Assembly: GCA_017549805.1 (NCBI GenBank)
Contig: JAFYNJ010000015.1
Coordinates: 1-64,000, forward strand
Direction of reading: 5' to 3'
From: Bacteroidales bacterium
GTDB taxonomy: Bacteria; Bacteroidota; Bacteroidia; Bacteroidales; F082
DNA length: 64,000 nucleotides
Under the pieces are notes generated by a model that had not been told where the DNA came from, searched no databases, and was given only the letters and a program-made list of their open reading frames with translations. How positions within the stretch are numbered: position 1 is the stretch's first letter; each line of letters starts with the position of its first letter. Made by a program: the position numbers and the translations under genes. Positions 17,414 to 25,401 of the stretch are shown here, piece after piece.

Positions 17414-18991
17414 ATGCCGCTTTGGATGTCGATTCTGCCGCCTTTGGTGGCTATCATCATGGCCCTGTTGTTGAAGGAGGTGATTTCTTCCTTGTTCTTG
17501 GGGATCCTTACGGGAACCATCATCATGTCCATCTATGGAGGATGCGGTCCCCTCGAGGCCGTTGGGGGAGGGCTGTTGCGCGTTGTTGACACCTATGTGG
17601 TGGGGTCGCTTTATGATGCCGATCATGTCAAGATCATCGTCTTTACCTTGATGATTGGTGGGATGGTGAAGATCGTCACGGTGAACGGCGGCATGAAGGG
17701 CATCGTCAACTGGCTCTCGAAACGGGCTCGCGGTCCGCGTTCGGGTCAGCTGATGACCTTCGTCATGGACCTCTGCGTGTTTTTCGACGACTATTCGAAC
17801 ACGCTCGTGGTGGGCAACACCATGAGGCCGTTGGCCGACAAGCTCCGCATCTCACGGGAGAAACTGTCCTACATTGTCGATTCCACCTCGGCGCCGGTCG
17901 TGGCAATGGCGTTCATCACCACCTGGATCGGGGCCGAATTGAGCTATATTCAGGATGGCATCAACAACCTGGGCTTGGAGATGTCGTCGTATTCGGTTTT
18001 CTTTCATTCCTTGGCCTACAGCTTCTATCCTTTCCTCACCTTAGCCTTTGTGTTGATGATCATCTTGAGTGGGCGCGACTTTGGTCCCATGCTCAAGGCG
18101 GAACGCAGGGCAAGGACGATGCATGCAGTGGTGGAAGAAACCAGCGATGAGGAGCATGGCGGCCGAGCCGTCGACGCCATCATTCCTTTGCTGGTGTTGA
18201 TTTTCGGCACGGTGGCCGGCTTGATTGCCACGGGTTATGACAGTGCCGTCTGGGGCGATGCCAGTATGGGTTTCTTCGCCAAGCTTTCCGCTACTATAGG
18301 TGCCGCCGACTCCTATACCGCCCTGCTTTGGTCGTCGTTGTGCTCCTTGCTGACAGCCATTATCGTCACGCTGCTGCGCCGCAAGGTGAAGTTTGGCAAA
18401 ATCATGGAGGCTTCGGTGGAGGGCTTCAAGTCGATGTTCAACGCGGTGGTCATCCTTACCATGGCTTGGGCTATTGCGTTGGTGACCAAAGACATGCATA
18501 CCGCTGAATTCGTCTCGCAGTTGCTGGTGCGCTGGTCGTTGTCGCCCGCCTTGGTGCCTGTGATTACCTTCGTGCTGGCCGCCTTGATCGGCTTTTCCAC
18601 GGGCACTTCCTGGGGAACGATGGCCATCCTGTATCCCCTGATTTTGCCTGCTTCGTGGCTATTGTGCCAGGATCAGGGCATGACCATGGATGCCACTCTG
18701 CCCATCTTTTACAATGTGGTTGCTTCCGTGTTGGCTGGTGCCGTCATGGGCGACCATTGTTCTCCCATCTCCGACACCACCATCATGAGTTCCTTGGCGA
18801 GCCAGTGCGACCACTTGAAGCATGTCAGTACCCAGATGCCCTACGCGTTGACGGTGGGTACGGTGGCCTTGTTGGCCGGAGTACTGCCCGCCGCCTTTGG
18901 ACTGCCCTCGTGGCTGGCCTTCCTGATAGCCGTTGCGGTGTTATGGTGTGTGGTGCGTTTCGTAGGTAAAAAAGTAAAACAAATTGTTTAA
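17414..18991 (+). CDS. NhaC-family Na+/H+ antiporter
   Basis: Inner-membrane secondary transporter of the NhaC superfamily. The 525-aa protein has about 11-12 hydrophobic segments and the conserved polar core LCVFFDDYSNTLVVGNTMRPLADK near residue 120, plus GTSWGTMAILYPLILP and GDHCSPISDTTIMSS near residues 400-455. The latter is typical of the family. Members exchange Na+ for protons, and some exchange amino acids or organic acids, so the substrate is not certain. A small gene follows 19 bp later and is probably co-transcribed. Confidence 0.85.
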   Translation: MPLWMSILPPLVAIIMALLLKEVISSLFLGILTGTIIMSIYGGCGPLEAVGGGLLRVVDTYVVGSLYDADHVKIIVFTLMIGGMVKIVTVNGGMKGIVNWLSKRARGPRSGQLMTFVMDLCVFFDDYSNTLVVGNTMRPLADKLRISREKLSYIVDSTSAPVVAMAFITTWIGAELSYIQDGINNLGLEMSSYSVFFHSLAYSFYPFLTLAFVLMIILSGRDFGPMLKAERRARTMHAVVEETSDEEHGGRAVDAIIPLLVLIFGTVAGLIATGYDSAVWGDASMGFFAKLSATIGAADSYTALLWSSLCSLLTAIIVTLLRRKVKFGKIMEASVEGFKSMFNAVVILTMAWAIALVTKDMHTAEFVSQLLVRWSLSPALVPVITFVLAALIGFSTGTSWGTMAILYPLILPASWLLCQDQGMTMDATLPIFYNVVASVLAGAVMGDHCSPISDTTIMSSLASQCDHLKHVSTQMPYALTVGTVALLAGVLPAAFGLPSWLAFLIAVAVLWCVVRFVGKKVKQIV

Positions 18992-19010
18992 CCATAAAAA
19001 TAGCTGAATC

Positions 19011-19370
19011 ATGATCGAACTGAATGAAAATTTCACCGTTGCCGATCTCGCCAACGTGAAGAAAGAGGTCTTCGACCCCATGTTTAACAAAACCCGTGCT
19101 TCCTCTTGGAACGGACACATGTACATCACCCCTGACAAGATGTATTACATTGTAGAGCCTGCAGGCTTGGAAGGCAAAACCGTTTGGGATATGGGCGGTG
19201 CTCCGAAGTCGTGGTGCATCGACTTGAGCGAAATCGCGTCATACGGCAAGTATGGCTTGGGCGGTTTCAAGATTGAATTGAAAGACGGAACAACGCTCCG
19301 CTTCACCAACGTGTTCCGCAAGATGCGCAACGGCATCACGGAAGCCCTTGAGGAGAGAATGGGAAAGTGA
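19011..19370 (+). CDS. Small PH/GRAM-like protein of unknown function
   Basis: A 119-aa cytoplasmic product with no signal peptide. The pattern of short strands followed by a C-terminal helix (LSEIASYGKYGLGGFKIELKDGTTLRFTNV then FRKMRNGITEALEE) resembles a PH/GRAM-like fold, but I do not recognise the family. It follows the antiporter gene closely. Its TGA stop is the first base pair of a long hairpin made of heptamer units. Confidence 0.65.
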   Translation: MIELNENFTVADLANVKKEVFDPMFNKTRASSWNGHMYITPDKMYYIVEPAGLEGKTVWDMGGAPKSWCIDLSEIASYGKYGLGGFKIELKDGTTLRFTNVFRKMRNGITEALEERMGK

Positions 19371-19445
19371 AACGGAAAACGGAAAGTGGAAAACGGAAAA
19401 CTATCAATTCTCAGTTTTCCGTTTTCAGTTTTCAGTTCTCCGTTT
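19370..19445. repeat. Inverted pair of heptanucleotide arrays forming a hairpin between convergent stop codons
   Basis: The left arm (19370-19402, CGGAAAA-type units) and the right arm (19413-19445, TTTTCCG/TTTTCAG units) are complementary at 28 of 33 positions around a 10-nt loop. The hairpin begins in the stop codon of the PH-like gene and ends in the stop codon of the opposing kinase/deaminase gene. It probably works as a bidirectional terminator. Confidence 0.85.
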
Positions 19446-20472
19446 ATTTCTGTCCTGCGTATTGCTGTACCTCGTCGTATTTATAGACGAGTTCGATGCC
19501 CACTTGCTTGAACATCTCTTCCGACTCGGCGCCGTCGTGGTAGCGGCGTTCGCATACCACACGCACGATGCCGCAGTTGATGATGAGCATGGCGCAGGTG
19601 CGGCAGGGAGTCATGCGGCAATACAGCGTGCTGCCATCCAAGGCGATGCCCCTGCGGGCAGCCTGGCAGATGGCGTTCTGCTCGGCATGTACCGTGCGGA
19701 CGCAGTGTTGTGTTACGGAGCCGTCCTCGTGGATGACCTTGCGGAAGAGGTGTCCCACGTCGTCGCAATGGGGAAGCCCTTTGGGTGAGCCTACATAGCC
19801 CGTCACCAAGATTTGTTTGTCCTTGACGATGACGCAGCCGCTACGGCCACGGTCGCAGGTGGCACGTTCACTCACCGTGTCGGCGAGGTTCAGGAAATAG
19901 TCGTCCCAGGTGGGGCGGACATGCAGCTGGGTAAGGACCTTCTCCACTTGCTGGTGCAGCTCGGGGATGGTGCCGTCGTTGGTGAATACGAAGTCGGCTT
20001 GGTGGATGCATTCGCCGAGGTTCTGCTTGTTGGGGTCGGTGGCGGTCATCTCGCGTTCTTCATTGGCCACGAAGGTCTCGAAGTCGATATGGTCGGTCTC
20101 TGAGCCGCGCAGGTAGATGCGGTCGTAACGGATCTTGCGGTCGGCATCGACGGCGAAGAGGTAGAACTCGCCTTTTTGGCGCAACGAGGCAATCTCGCCA
20201 GGCGTGCGTACACTCTCGATGACGGCGTTCTTGCCATTGGCCTTGGCCCGCTCGAAGAGCTGGTCGGTGATATAGCTCGGACAATGCGTTGCGCGCAGCT
20301 CGTTGCCCATGGCGGTCAGCGTGTCGCGGTTCACTTCCTCTCCGCGTTTCTCAATCTCTTCCGTGATGAAGGCCCGCACCGAATAGTGCACGAAACCTCT
20401 TTCCTTAACCAAGTAATCGACGATGGTGCCTTTCCCAGCTCCCAGCGTCCCAGTTATACCAATAATAATCAT
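19444..20472 (-). CDS. Fusion of a P-loop nucleotide-kinase-like domain with a dCMP-deaminase domain
   Basis: A 342-aa two-domain cytoplasmic protein. The N-terminal half begins with a P-loop (GITGTLGAGKGT, residues about 5-16) and has the layout of dephospho-CoA/adenylate-type kinases, including the lid-like arginine region IRYDRIYLRG. From about residue 186 a zinc-dependent deaminase domain of the ComEB/dCMP type follows, with HAEQNAI near residue 262 and PCRTCAMLIINCGI near 291, the full zinc site. dCMP deaminases supply dUMP for thymidylate synthesis; what the kinase half phosphorylates is unclear. It sits 33 bp after a LOG-family gene on the same strand, with a heptamer array filling the gap. 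Confidence 0.82.
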   Translation of the reverse strand: MIIIGITGTLGAGKGTIVDYLVKERGFVHYSVRAFITEEIEKRGEEVNRDTLTAMGNELRATHCPSYITDQLFERAKANGKNAVIESVRTPGEIASLRQKGEFYLFAVDADRKIRYDRIYLRGSETDHIDFETFVANEEREMTATDPNKQNLGECIHQADFVFTNDGTIPELHQQVEKVLTQLHVRPTWDDYFLNLADTVSERATCDRGRSGCVIVKDKQILVTGYVGSPKGLPHCDDVGHLFRKVIHEDGSVTQHCVRTVHAEQNAICQAARRGIALDGSTLYCRMTPCRTCAMLIINCGIVRVVCERRYHDGAESEEMFKQVGIELVYKYDEVQQYAGQK

Positions 20473-20475
20473 ATC

Positions 20476-20524
20476 TCTAAACTTTAAACTCTAAACTCTA
20501 AACTCTCACCTTTCACCTTTCACC
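20476..20524. repeat. Heptanucleotide array between the LOG and kinase/deaminase genes
   Basis: Seven units in perfect phase: TCTAAAC, TTTAAAC, TCTAAAC, TCTAAAC, TCTCACC, TTTCACC, TTTCACC. Two unit types abut. On the coding (minus) strand the GGTGAAA units encode the last residues of the LOG protein (Val-Lys-Gly-Glu-Arg) and its TGA. Confidence 0.97.
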
Positions 20525-21105
20525 TGTTCCTTAATCTCCACCACCCATTTCTTCACATCAGTTGGCTGGAACCGTTCCATCATTTCAAGCAATTCCTTTG
20601 GATTGTCGCTGACGATGAGGTTGTAGGCGTGTTCTTTGCGGATGAAGCCTTCCTTGGCGGCATGGTCGATGAAGCGGATGATGTCGTCGTAAAAGCCGTT
20701 CACGTTGTAGAGGGCCACGGGTTTGTCGAAGACCCGCAGCTGGCTGAGCACAAAGGCCTCGAAGAATTCGTCCATGGTGCCCAGTCCGCCTGGCATGGCA
20801 ATGAAGCCGTCTGCCATGTCTTCCAAAATCTTCTTGCGTTCAGCCATCGAATCCACCACAATCAGCTCGTCAATGTCGTTATAGCCCACTTCCATGTCCA
20901 TGAGGTGCTCGGTGATGGTGCCGATGACCTTGCATTTCCGGTCCATCATCACATCGGCGATGATTTTCATCAGCCCCACACTGCCACCGCCGTACAATAG
21001 CTCGCACTGCTTGTCGGCCATGGCTTGACCGAGTTCAGCGGCTTTCTCGCGATAAATAGGGTCGAAGCCCATGCTGCTGCCGCAAAAAATGCAGATTTTC
21101 TTCAT
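20506..21105 (-). CDS. LOG-family (TIGR00730) protein, cytokinin-riboside phosphoribohydrolase type
   Basis: A 199-aa Rossmann-like protein with the family signatures IFCGSSMGFDPIY at the N-terminus and MPGGLGTMDEFFE near residue 105 (PGGxGTxxE motif). LOG enzymes hydrolyse nucleoside 5'-monophosphates or cytokinin riboside monophosphates to base plus ribose 5-phosphate; in gut bacteria a general nucleotide hydrolase role is more plausible. The last six residues are encoded by heptamer units, so the native C-terminus has been replaced or extended. Confidence 0.88.
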   Translation of the reverse strand: MKKICIFCGSSMGFDPIYREKAAELGQAMADKQCELLYGGGSVGLMKIIADVMMDRKCKVIGTITEHLMDMEVGYNDIDELIVVDSMAERKKILEDMADGFIAMPGGLGTMDEFFEAFVLSQLRVFDKPVALYNVNGFYDDIIRFIDHAAKEGFIRKEHAYNLIVSDNPKELLEMMERFQPTDVKKWVVEIKEQVKGER

Positions 21106-21118
21106 TCGTTAATTTTTT

Positions 21119-21127
21119 GCAAAAGTA
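21119..21127 (-). promoter_or_regulatory. Promoter -7 element of the LOG gene
   Basis: Minus-strand TACTTTTGC, 13 nt before the ATG at 21105, so a very short leader is expected. Confidence 0.65.
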
Positions 21128-21138
21128 GTTTTTTTATA

Positions 21139-21147
21139 TAAATTTGC
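21139..21147 (+). promoter_or_regulatory. Promoter -7 element of the CGAC lipoprotein gene
   Basis: TAAATTTGC, 21 nt before the ATG at 21169, 11 bp from the divergent LOG element. Confidence 0.7.
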
Positions 21148-21168
21148 AAAGACTAACTCCGAAAGATC

Positions 21169-21861
21169 ATGAAAACCACCAAACTTCTCGTTGTGTTGGG
21201 CATTACACTTGCTATGGCTTGTTGTGGATTTAATCATACTCCGAAACCTCAGGATGTTGAATCCAACAAGCCTTTGGAATGGGATTTCGACTTGATGTGG
21301 AAAGTGTTTATGACGATGCCAAACAAGGGTTATGACATGGATATTGTGGATACGATCCAATCGGTTCGTGAGCGAGTACAGAAGGAATATGAGCTCCAGA
21401 CTATGAAGAATAGGCTTTATGTCTATACTGATGACCCGATTCCTTGTGGCCAATGGGTTAACATCAAGTGCTTCAAGTACCAAGATGCTGATAAACTATT
21501 TGTGTTTTACGATTATGATGAAGATTGTGGAGCATGCAATTACTATGTCCAAACCTATTCCTATGATTTGAACGACGGAACCCTGACCGATGTTGACTTC
21601 CCGATTATGCCGTTGAAACTCAAGGATTTCTTCGACGAAGCGACGCTGGCAGAAGGTTCGGAGAGCGAATGGGAGGAGATGGAAGAAGAGAACGATTGTG
21701 TGGACATTTACTATGAATTAGACAACGAAAAAGCCGACCTATTGCTGAAAGCTGGATGGTTTGGCGGTTATGAATTTGAGGGGCGCGACAATCGTTTGGC
21801 TTTTGACTGGAATGGCCACGAGTTTGTTCGTAAACCCGAGGCAGATACTAGAGGTAAATGA
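21169..21861 (+). CDS. Unrecognised acidic protein with signal peptide and a CGAC motif
   Basis: A 230-aa product with an N-terminal signal resembling a lipoprotein signal (MKTTKLLVVLGITLAMACC). The mature part is strongly acidic. A Cys-Gly-Ala-Cys pair sits in an acidic context (YDEDCGACNYY, near residue 122) and recalls thioredoxin-like or metal-binding CxxC sites, but no thioredoxin fold is evident. Aromatic/acidic stretches continue to the C-terminus. The stop overlaps the start of the downstream nucleosidase gene by 4 bp (ATGA), so translation is probably coupled. I cannot name a family. Confidence 0.6.
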   Translation: MKTTKLLVVLGITLAMACCGFNHTPKPQDVESNKPLEWDFDLMWKVFMTMPNKGYDMDIVDTIQSVRERVQKEYELQTMKNRLYVYTDDPIPCGQWVNIKCFKYQDADKLFVFYDYDEDCGACNYYVQTYSYDLNDGTLTDVDFPIMPLKLKDFFDEATLAEGSESEWEEMEEENDCVDIYYELDNEKADLLLKAGWFGGYEFEGRDNRLAFDWNGHEFVRKPEADTRGK

Positions 21862-22619
21862 TTATGGAAAGGACAATTGGAGTTTTGGGCGCCATGGCCG
21901 AGGAAATCGACGAGGTGAAGGCCCTCTTGACGAACAAGACTGTTGTTAAAATCGCGAATCGCGAATTCGTCGTGGGCAAAATCAATGGTATTGCTTGTGT
22001 GGTTGCCTTCTCCAAGTGGGGCAAGGTGGCTGCGACAATCACAGCTACCTTATTGATACAAGAGTTCGGCGTCACGGATCTCTTCTTCATCGGTACGGCA
22101 GGTGCCTTGGCTGACGGCCTCAAGGTGGGCGACATTGTCATCTCCAAGCGTCTTGTCCAGCATGATTTGGATGCCCGTCCCATCATTTCGCGCTTTGAGC
22201 TTCCACTACTCAACCGTATTTATGTCAACAGCGACCCTGGTCTGACCGAGCTGGCAGGCAAGGCGGTGACGAACCTGTTGAGCAGAGGCGTGGAACACAT
22301 GGTAGGAGAGGAGGCCGTCAAGGAGTTTGGTTTGAATCCGACCTTGTATTTTGGCGACATCGCCAGCGGCGACCAGTTCATCAACAGCGATGAGAAACGC
22401 AATGAGATCCTTTCGTTCTTGCCTGATGTGCTTTGCGTGGAGATGGAAGGTGCCGCCGTGGCACAGGTATGCCTCGAATTTGGCACGCCCTTTACCGTCA
22501 TCCGCACCATTAGCGATAGTGCCGACCACAATGCACGCGTCGATTTTGGGAAGTTTGTTGTTGAGGTGGCGAATGCTTATTCGAGGGCGATTATATCGGA
22601 GATTATGAGGATGCTCTGA
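21858..22619 (+). CDS. mtnN: 5'-methylthioadenosine/S-adenosylhomocysteine nucleosidase
   Basis: Hydrolyses MTA and SAH to adenine plus the thioribose or homocysteine moiety, recycling methylation by-products in the cytoplasm. The 253-aa protein shows the family core GVLGAMAEEIDEV (catalytic Glu), FIGTAGALADGLKVGDIVIS, VEMEGAAVAQVC (ribose-contacting Glu pair) and TISDSAD (catalytic Asp). It is slightly longer than E. coli Pfs because of an extended loop. An alternative ATG at 21864 would drop two residues. It overlaps the CGAC protein gene by 4 bp and its stop abuts the convergent M20 gene with no gap. Confidence 0.9.
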   Translation: MIMERTIGVLGAMAEEIDEVKALLTNKTVVKIANREFVVGKINGIACVVAFSKWGKVAATITATLLIQEFGVTDLFFIGTAGALADGLKVGDIVISKRLVQHDLDARPIISRFELPLLNRIYVNSDPGLTELAGKAVTNLLSRGVEHMVGEEAVKEFGLNPTLYFGDIASGDQFINSDEKRNEILSFLPDVLCVEMEGAAVAQVCLEFGTPFTVIRTISDSADHNARVDFGKFVVEVANAYSRAIISEIMRML

Positions 22620-23750
22620 TTATCCCTCCAATTCCTGCCTAATGATTTCCCAGAACATGGTCATTCCTGTTCCCAAGATGTCGTCTGGAAAGTCGAACAT
22701 TGGGTCATGCAATGCAGGTAGTTCGGTACCCGAACCCAATCCAAAGAAGCCTATCGGACAGACGCTGCCGAACCGACCAAAGTCTTCCGACCAGCGGAAG
22801 GGCTCTGCCAAGTGACCAATGTTCAGCTCAAGGTTTTGAGCGGCTTGTTCAATAATATGGATGCAGTTGTCGTCGCAGTTGGTGGCAGCAAAGGCCTCGT
22901 GTTCGGAGAAACTGAAGTCAAAAAGATGATCTTTCGCTTTAGAATGACAGAGCTCGATGATTTGTGAGGCCATCACGTCAAGGTTGTGATCATCATAACT
23001 GCGTAAGGTGAGCCATATCTCAGCATGGCCGGGTGCCACGCCGAAGGTCTCCTCGCCCAAGACGGAGTGTGTGATGATGAAGGTCGTCAAAGGCTTCACG
23101 GCTTTCAGCTGTTCGCGTTTCTTTTCTAAGTTGTGGATAAGCAGTGCTAATAGCTCCGAGGGACTATGTCCTGTCTCAGGTTGGGAGGCGTGCGCAGTGC
23201 GACCGTCAAAGCATAGTTTCAGGCCAAAAGATGCCGCCGCAAAACAGCCTTGGCGTACCACCACTTGGCCTTTTTCGAAACCAGGAAGATTGTGCAGTCC
23301 AAAGGCCACATCGGGCTTGATCTGCTCAAACAGCGGATCTTCCAAAATGGCCTTTGCGCCTTGTCCCGTCTCCTCGGCAGGCTGGAACAGCAGTGCCACT
23401 TCGCCTTGATCGGGACGCTGCTCGCCGAGCCATTGCGCCAGTCCACAGAGGATGGTGGCGTGGCCATCGTGACCGCATTTGTGTGACACGCCTTGGTTTT
23501 GCGATTTATAAGGCACATCATTGGGTTCGGGAATGTGCAAGGCATCAATGTCGCCTCGGATTAGAATGCGTTTTCCAGGTTGAGCACCTTTATAGACTGC
23601 TGCCAAACCATAACCGCCAATTTTATTTATTTGCAAGTCGGGTCTGGTCTGTTTCACCCATTCATTCAGTATCTTGTTAGTCAGTACTTCCTTCCCCGAA
23701 AGCTCAGGATGCGCATGAAGGATATGCCGGAGTTCAATGAGAGTATCCAT
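22620..23750 (-). CDS. M20-family metal-dependent amidohydrolase
   Basis: Zinc or manganese hydrolase of the M20D group (N-acyl amino acid / hippurate / IAA-conjugate hydrolases). The 376-aa form starts at the ATG at 23750 (MDTLIELRHILHAHPELSGKE). Longer starts at 23768 and 23783 sit on or upstream of the predicted transcription start and are rejected. Metal ligands are visible in HKCGHDGHATIL, AEETGQGA and GLHNLPG; GDIDALHI precedes them. A lid/dimerisation domain occupies the middle (FDGRTAHASQPETGHSP). The substrate is unknown. Possible roles include N-acetyl-amino-acid salvage or late peptide degradation. Confidence 0.85.
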   Translation of the reverse strand: MDTLIELRHILHAHPELSGKEVLTNKILNEWVKQTRPDLQINKIGGYGLAAVYKGAQPGKRILIRGDIDALHIPEPNDVPYKSQNQGVSHKCGHDGHATILCGLAQWLGEQRPDQGEVALLFQPAEETGQGAKAILEDPLFEQIKPDVAFGLHNLPGFEKGQVVVRQGCFAAASFGLKLCFDGRTAHASQPETGHSPSELLALLIHNLEKKREQLKAVKPLTTFIITHSVLGEETFGVAPGHAEIWLTLRSYDDHNLDVMASQIIELCHSKAKDHLFDFSFSEHEAFAATNCDDNCIHIIEQAAQNLELNIGHLAEPFRWSEDFGRFGSVCPIGFFGLGSGTELPALHDPMFDFPDDILGTGMTMFWEIIRQELEG

Positions 23751-23769
23751 TCGGAGCTGTTGTTTCATT

Positions 23770-23778
23770 GCAAAGGTA
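23770..23778 (-). promoter_or_regulatory. Promoter -7 element of the M20 hydrolase gene
   Basis: Minus-strand TACCTTTGC, 20 nt before the ATG at 23750. It fixes the start choice. Confidence 0.7.
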
Positions 23779-23783
23779 AACAC

Positions 23784-23824
23784 TTTTATCTTTTATCTCT
23801 TATCTTTTACCTTTTTATCTTATC
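23784..23824. repeat. Heptanucleotide array in the manA promoter region
   Basis: Units TTTTATC, TTTTATC, TCTTATC, TTTTACC, one 8-bp TTTTTATC, then a partial unit that runs into the manA -7 element TATCTTTGC. Confidence 0.85.
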
Positions 23825-23829
23825 TTTGC
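23821..23829 (+). promoter_or_regulatory. Promoter -7 element of manA
   Basis: TATCTTTGC, 22 nt before the ATG at 23852. Its first half is formed by the last heptamer unit. Confidence 0.75.
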
Positions 23830-23851
23830 CCCGCAAAAACAACGAGCATCC

Positions 23852-24838
23852 ATGTCAACCGTACTTTACCCACTGAAATTCAAGCCCATCTTCAAGGATA
23901 AGATCTGGGGCGGACGCAAGATCAAGGAAGTGCTTGGGGTGGACTATGGTCCGCTGCCCAACTGTGGTGAGGCTTGGCTGCTCTCGGGTCTCTGGGACGA
24001 ACAAAGTGTGATTGCCAACGGCGACTTCGAAGGCGATGAGATCAACGATCTCGTGGAGACCTTCATGGGCGACCTCGTGGGCGAAGGGGTGTTCGACAAA
24101 TACGGCGAACAGTTTCCGCTGCTCATCAAGATCATCGATGCCAACGATTGGCTCTCGGTGCAGGTGCATCCTGACGATGAGCTGGCCGAGAAGCGTGAGA
24201 TCGGCAACGGCAAGACCGAGATGTGGTATGTGATGCAAGCCGACCGGGGTGCCGAGCTCGTTTCGGGTTTCAACTGCGAGATGAATCGCATGAAATACAT
24301 CCGCGTGCTCAAGGACAATGCCATCGAATCGGTGCTGAATCATGAGACGGCCGAAAAGGGCGATGTGTTCTACATCCCCGCCGGACGCGTCCATGCGCTC
24401 GGTCCTGGCATCATGGTGGCAGAGATCCAGCAGACCAGCGACACCACCTACCGCATCTACGACTGGGACCGCATCGACCTGGCCGGCATGCGCCGCGAGT
24501 TGCACATCCCACAGTCGCTGGATGCCGTCGATTTTGATCCTGTCGAGAACTACAAGTCGCCTTATGAGGATGTCATAAACAAGACCGTCCCCGTGGTGGA
24601 TTCACCCTATTTCACCACCAACCTGCTGCATCTCAACGGCGAGATGGCCAAGGACTATTCGGAGCTCGATTCCTTTGTGCTGTTGATGCCCGTTGAAGGA
24701 AAATTTTTGCTTGAATGGGAAAATGGCTCGGTATTTGTTAATACGGGTGAAGTTGTCTTGATCCCAAATGTCATCGAAAAGGTGAACATCAAGGCACAGG
24801 GCGACTGCAAACTCCTTGAAGTTTATAACGATATTTAA
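23852..24838 (+). CDS. manA: Mannose-6-phosphate isomerase, type I
   Basis: Zinc enzyme that interconverts mannose 6-phosphate and fructose 6-phosphate, feeding GDP-mannose synthesis or mannose catabolism. The 328-aa protein is of the shorter Bacteroidetes/Firmicutes type. The metal and active-site region reads WLSVQVHPDDELAEKREIGNGKTEMWYV, with Gln, His and Glu ligands; the C-terminal cupin supplies the remaining histidine (YIPAGRVHALGPG). It may supply mannose units to the DPM1-like transferase at 10.5 kb, though the genes are not linked. Downstream gene spacing is 36 bp across a heptamer array. Confidence 0.92.
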   Translation: MSTVLYPLKFKPIFKDKIWGGRKIKEVLGVDYGPLPNCGEAWLLSGLWDEQSVIANGDFEGDEINDLVETFMGDLVGEGVFDKYGEQFPLLIKIIDANDWLSVQVHPDDELAEKREIGNGKTEMWYVMQADRGAELVSGFNCEMNRMKYIRVLKDNAIESVLNHETAEKGDVFYIPAGRVHALGPGIMVAEIQQTSDTTYRIYDWDRIDLAGMRRELHIPQSLDAVDFDPVENYKSPYEDVINKTVPVVDSPYFTTNLLHLNGEMAKDYSELDSFVLLMPVEGKFLLEWENGSVFVNTGEVVLIPNVIEKVNIKAQGDCKLLEVYNDI

Positions 24839-24840
24839 TT

Positions 24841-24875
24841 GATAATTAATAATTTAGAATTAATAATACTGAAAA
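24841..24875. repeat. Heptanucleotide array between manA and the TlpA-like gene
   Basis: AT-rich units GATAATT, AATAATT, TAGAATT, AATAATA, CTGAAAA fill the gap from just after the manA stop to the ATG at 24875. They are more degenerate than other arrays. Confidence 0.6.
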
Positions 24876-25369
24876 TGAAAAAGCTATTCACTCTCTTATT
24901 CGCTGTGCTGATGATTACAGGTGTTCAGGCCCAGCAGAAATCGGACCTTCCGAATGTTACCATCAAGAATTTGCAAGGCAAGGATGTCAACATCGCCAAG
25001 CTGTCGAACAATGGCAAGCCTTTCGTGATCACCTTCTGGGCCACCTGGTGCGGTCCATGCATCAAGGAACACAATGCCTTGGACGAGGTTTATGCCGACT
25101 GGAAGGCTGAAACTGGCGTGAAGATCTATTCCGTCTCAATCGACGACTCACGTTCCACTGCCAAGGTGAAGCCTTTCGTCGAGGGCAAGGGCTGGGATTT
25201 CGAAGTCCTGCTGGATGTCAACAAGGATCTGGCTCGCGCCATGAACGTGAACAACCCGCCCTATACCTTCCTGTTTGATGGCAATGGTAAGTTGGTCTAT
25301 CAGCATTCGGGCTATTTCGAAGGCGCAGAGAACGATCTTTACGAGGAAATCCTAAAGATAAAGAAGTAA
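24875..25369 (+). CDS. TlpA-type thioredoxin-fold protein, exported
   Basis: A 164-aa protein with a signal peptide (MKKLFTLLFAVLMITGVQAQ) and a TlpA/ResA-like thioredoxin domain with the redox motif WATWCGPC (cysteines near 58 and 61) and the cis-proline region NNPPYTFLF. Such proteins reduce or exchange disulfides in the periplasm. It is the first gene of an apparent operon with a DUF6029 barrel and an Omp28-family lipoprotein, both of which carry paired cysteines, so it may keep them reduced. A heptamer array occupies its upstream gap and another its downstream gap. Confidence 0.85.
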   Translation: MKKLFTLLFAVLMITGVQAQQKSDLPNVTIKNLQGKDVNIAKLSNNGKPFVITFWATWCGPCIKEHNALDEVYADWKAETGVKIYSVSIDDSRSTAKVKPFVEGKGWDFEVLLDVNKDLARAMNVNNPPYTFLFDGNGKLVYQHSGYFEGAENDLYEEILKIKK

Positions 25370-25397
25370 GAGGTCAGGAGACAGAAGATAGAAGCAA
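25363..25397. repeat. Heptanucleotide array after the TlpA-like gene
   Basis: Five units in phase: GAAGTAA (last codons and stop), GAGGTCA, GGAGACA, GAAGATA, GAAGCAA. It lies immediately before the DUF6029 gene. Confidence 0.85.
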
Positions 25398-25401
25398 TAT
25401 T

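Noticed and set aside
17312-17626. N-terminal extension of the beta-rich lipoprotein
   Set aside because: It precedes the promoter and overlaps the divergent antiporter gene; the extension has odd composition and buries the signal peptide.
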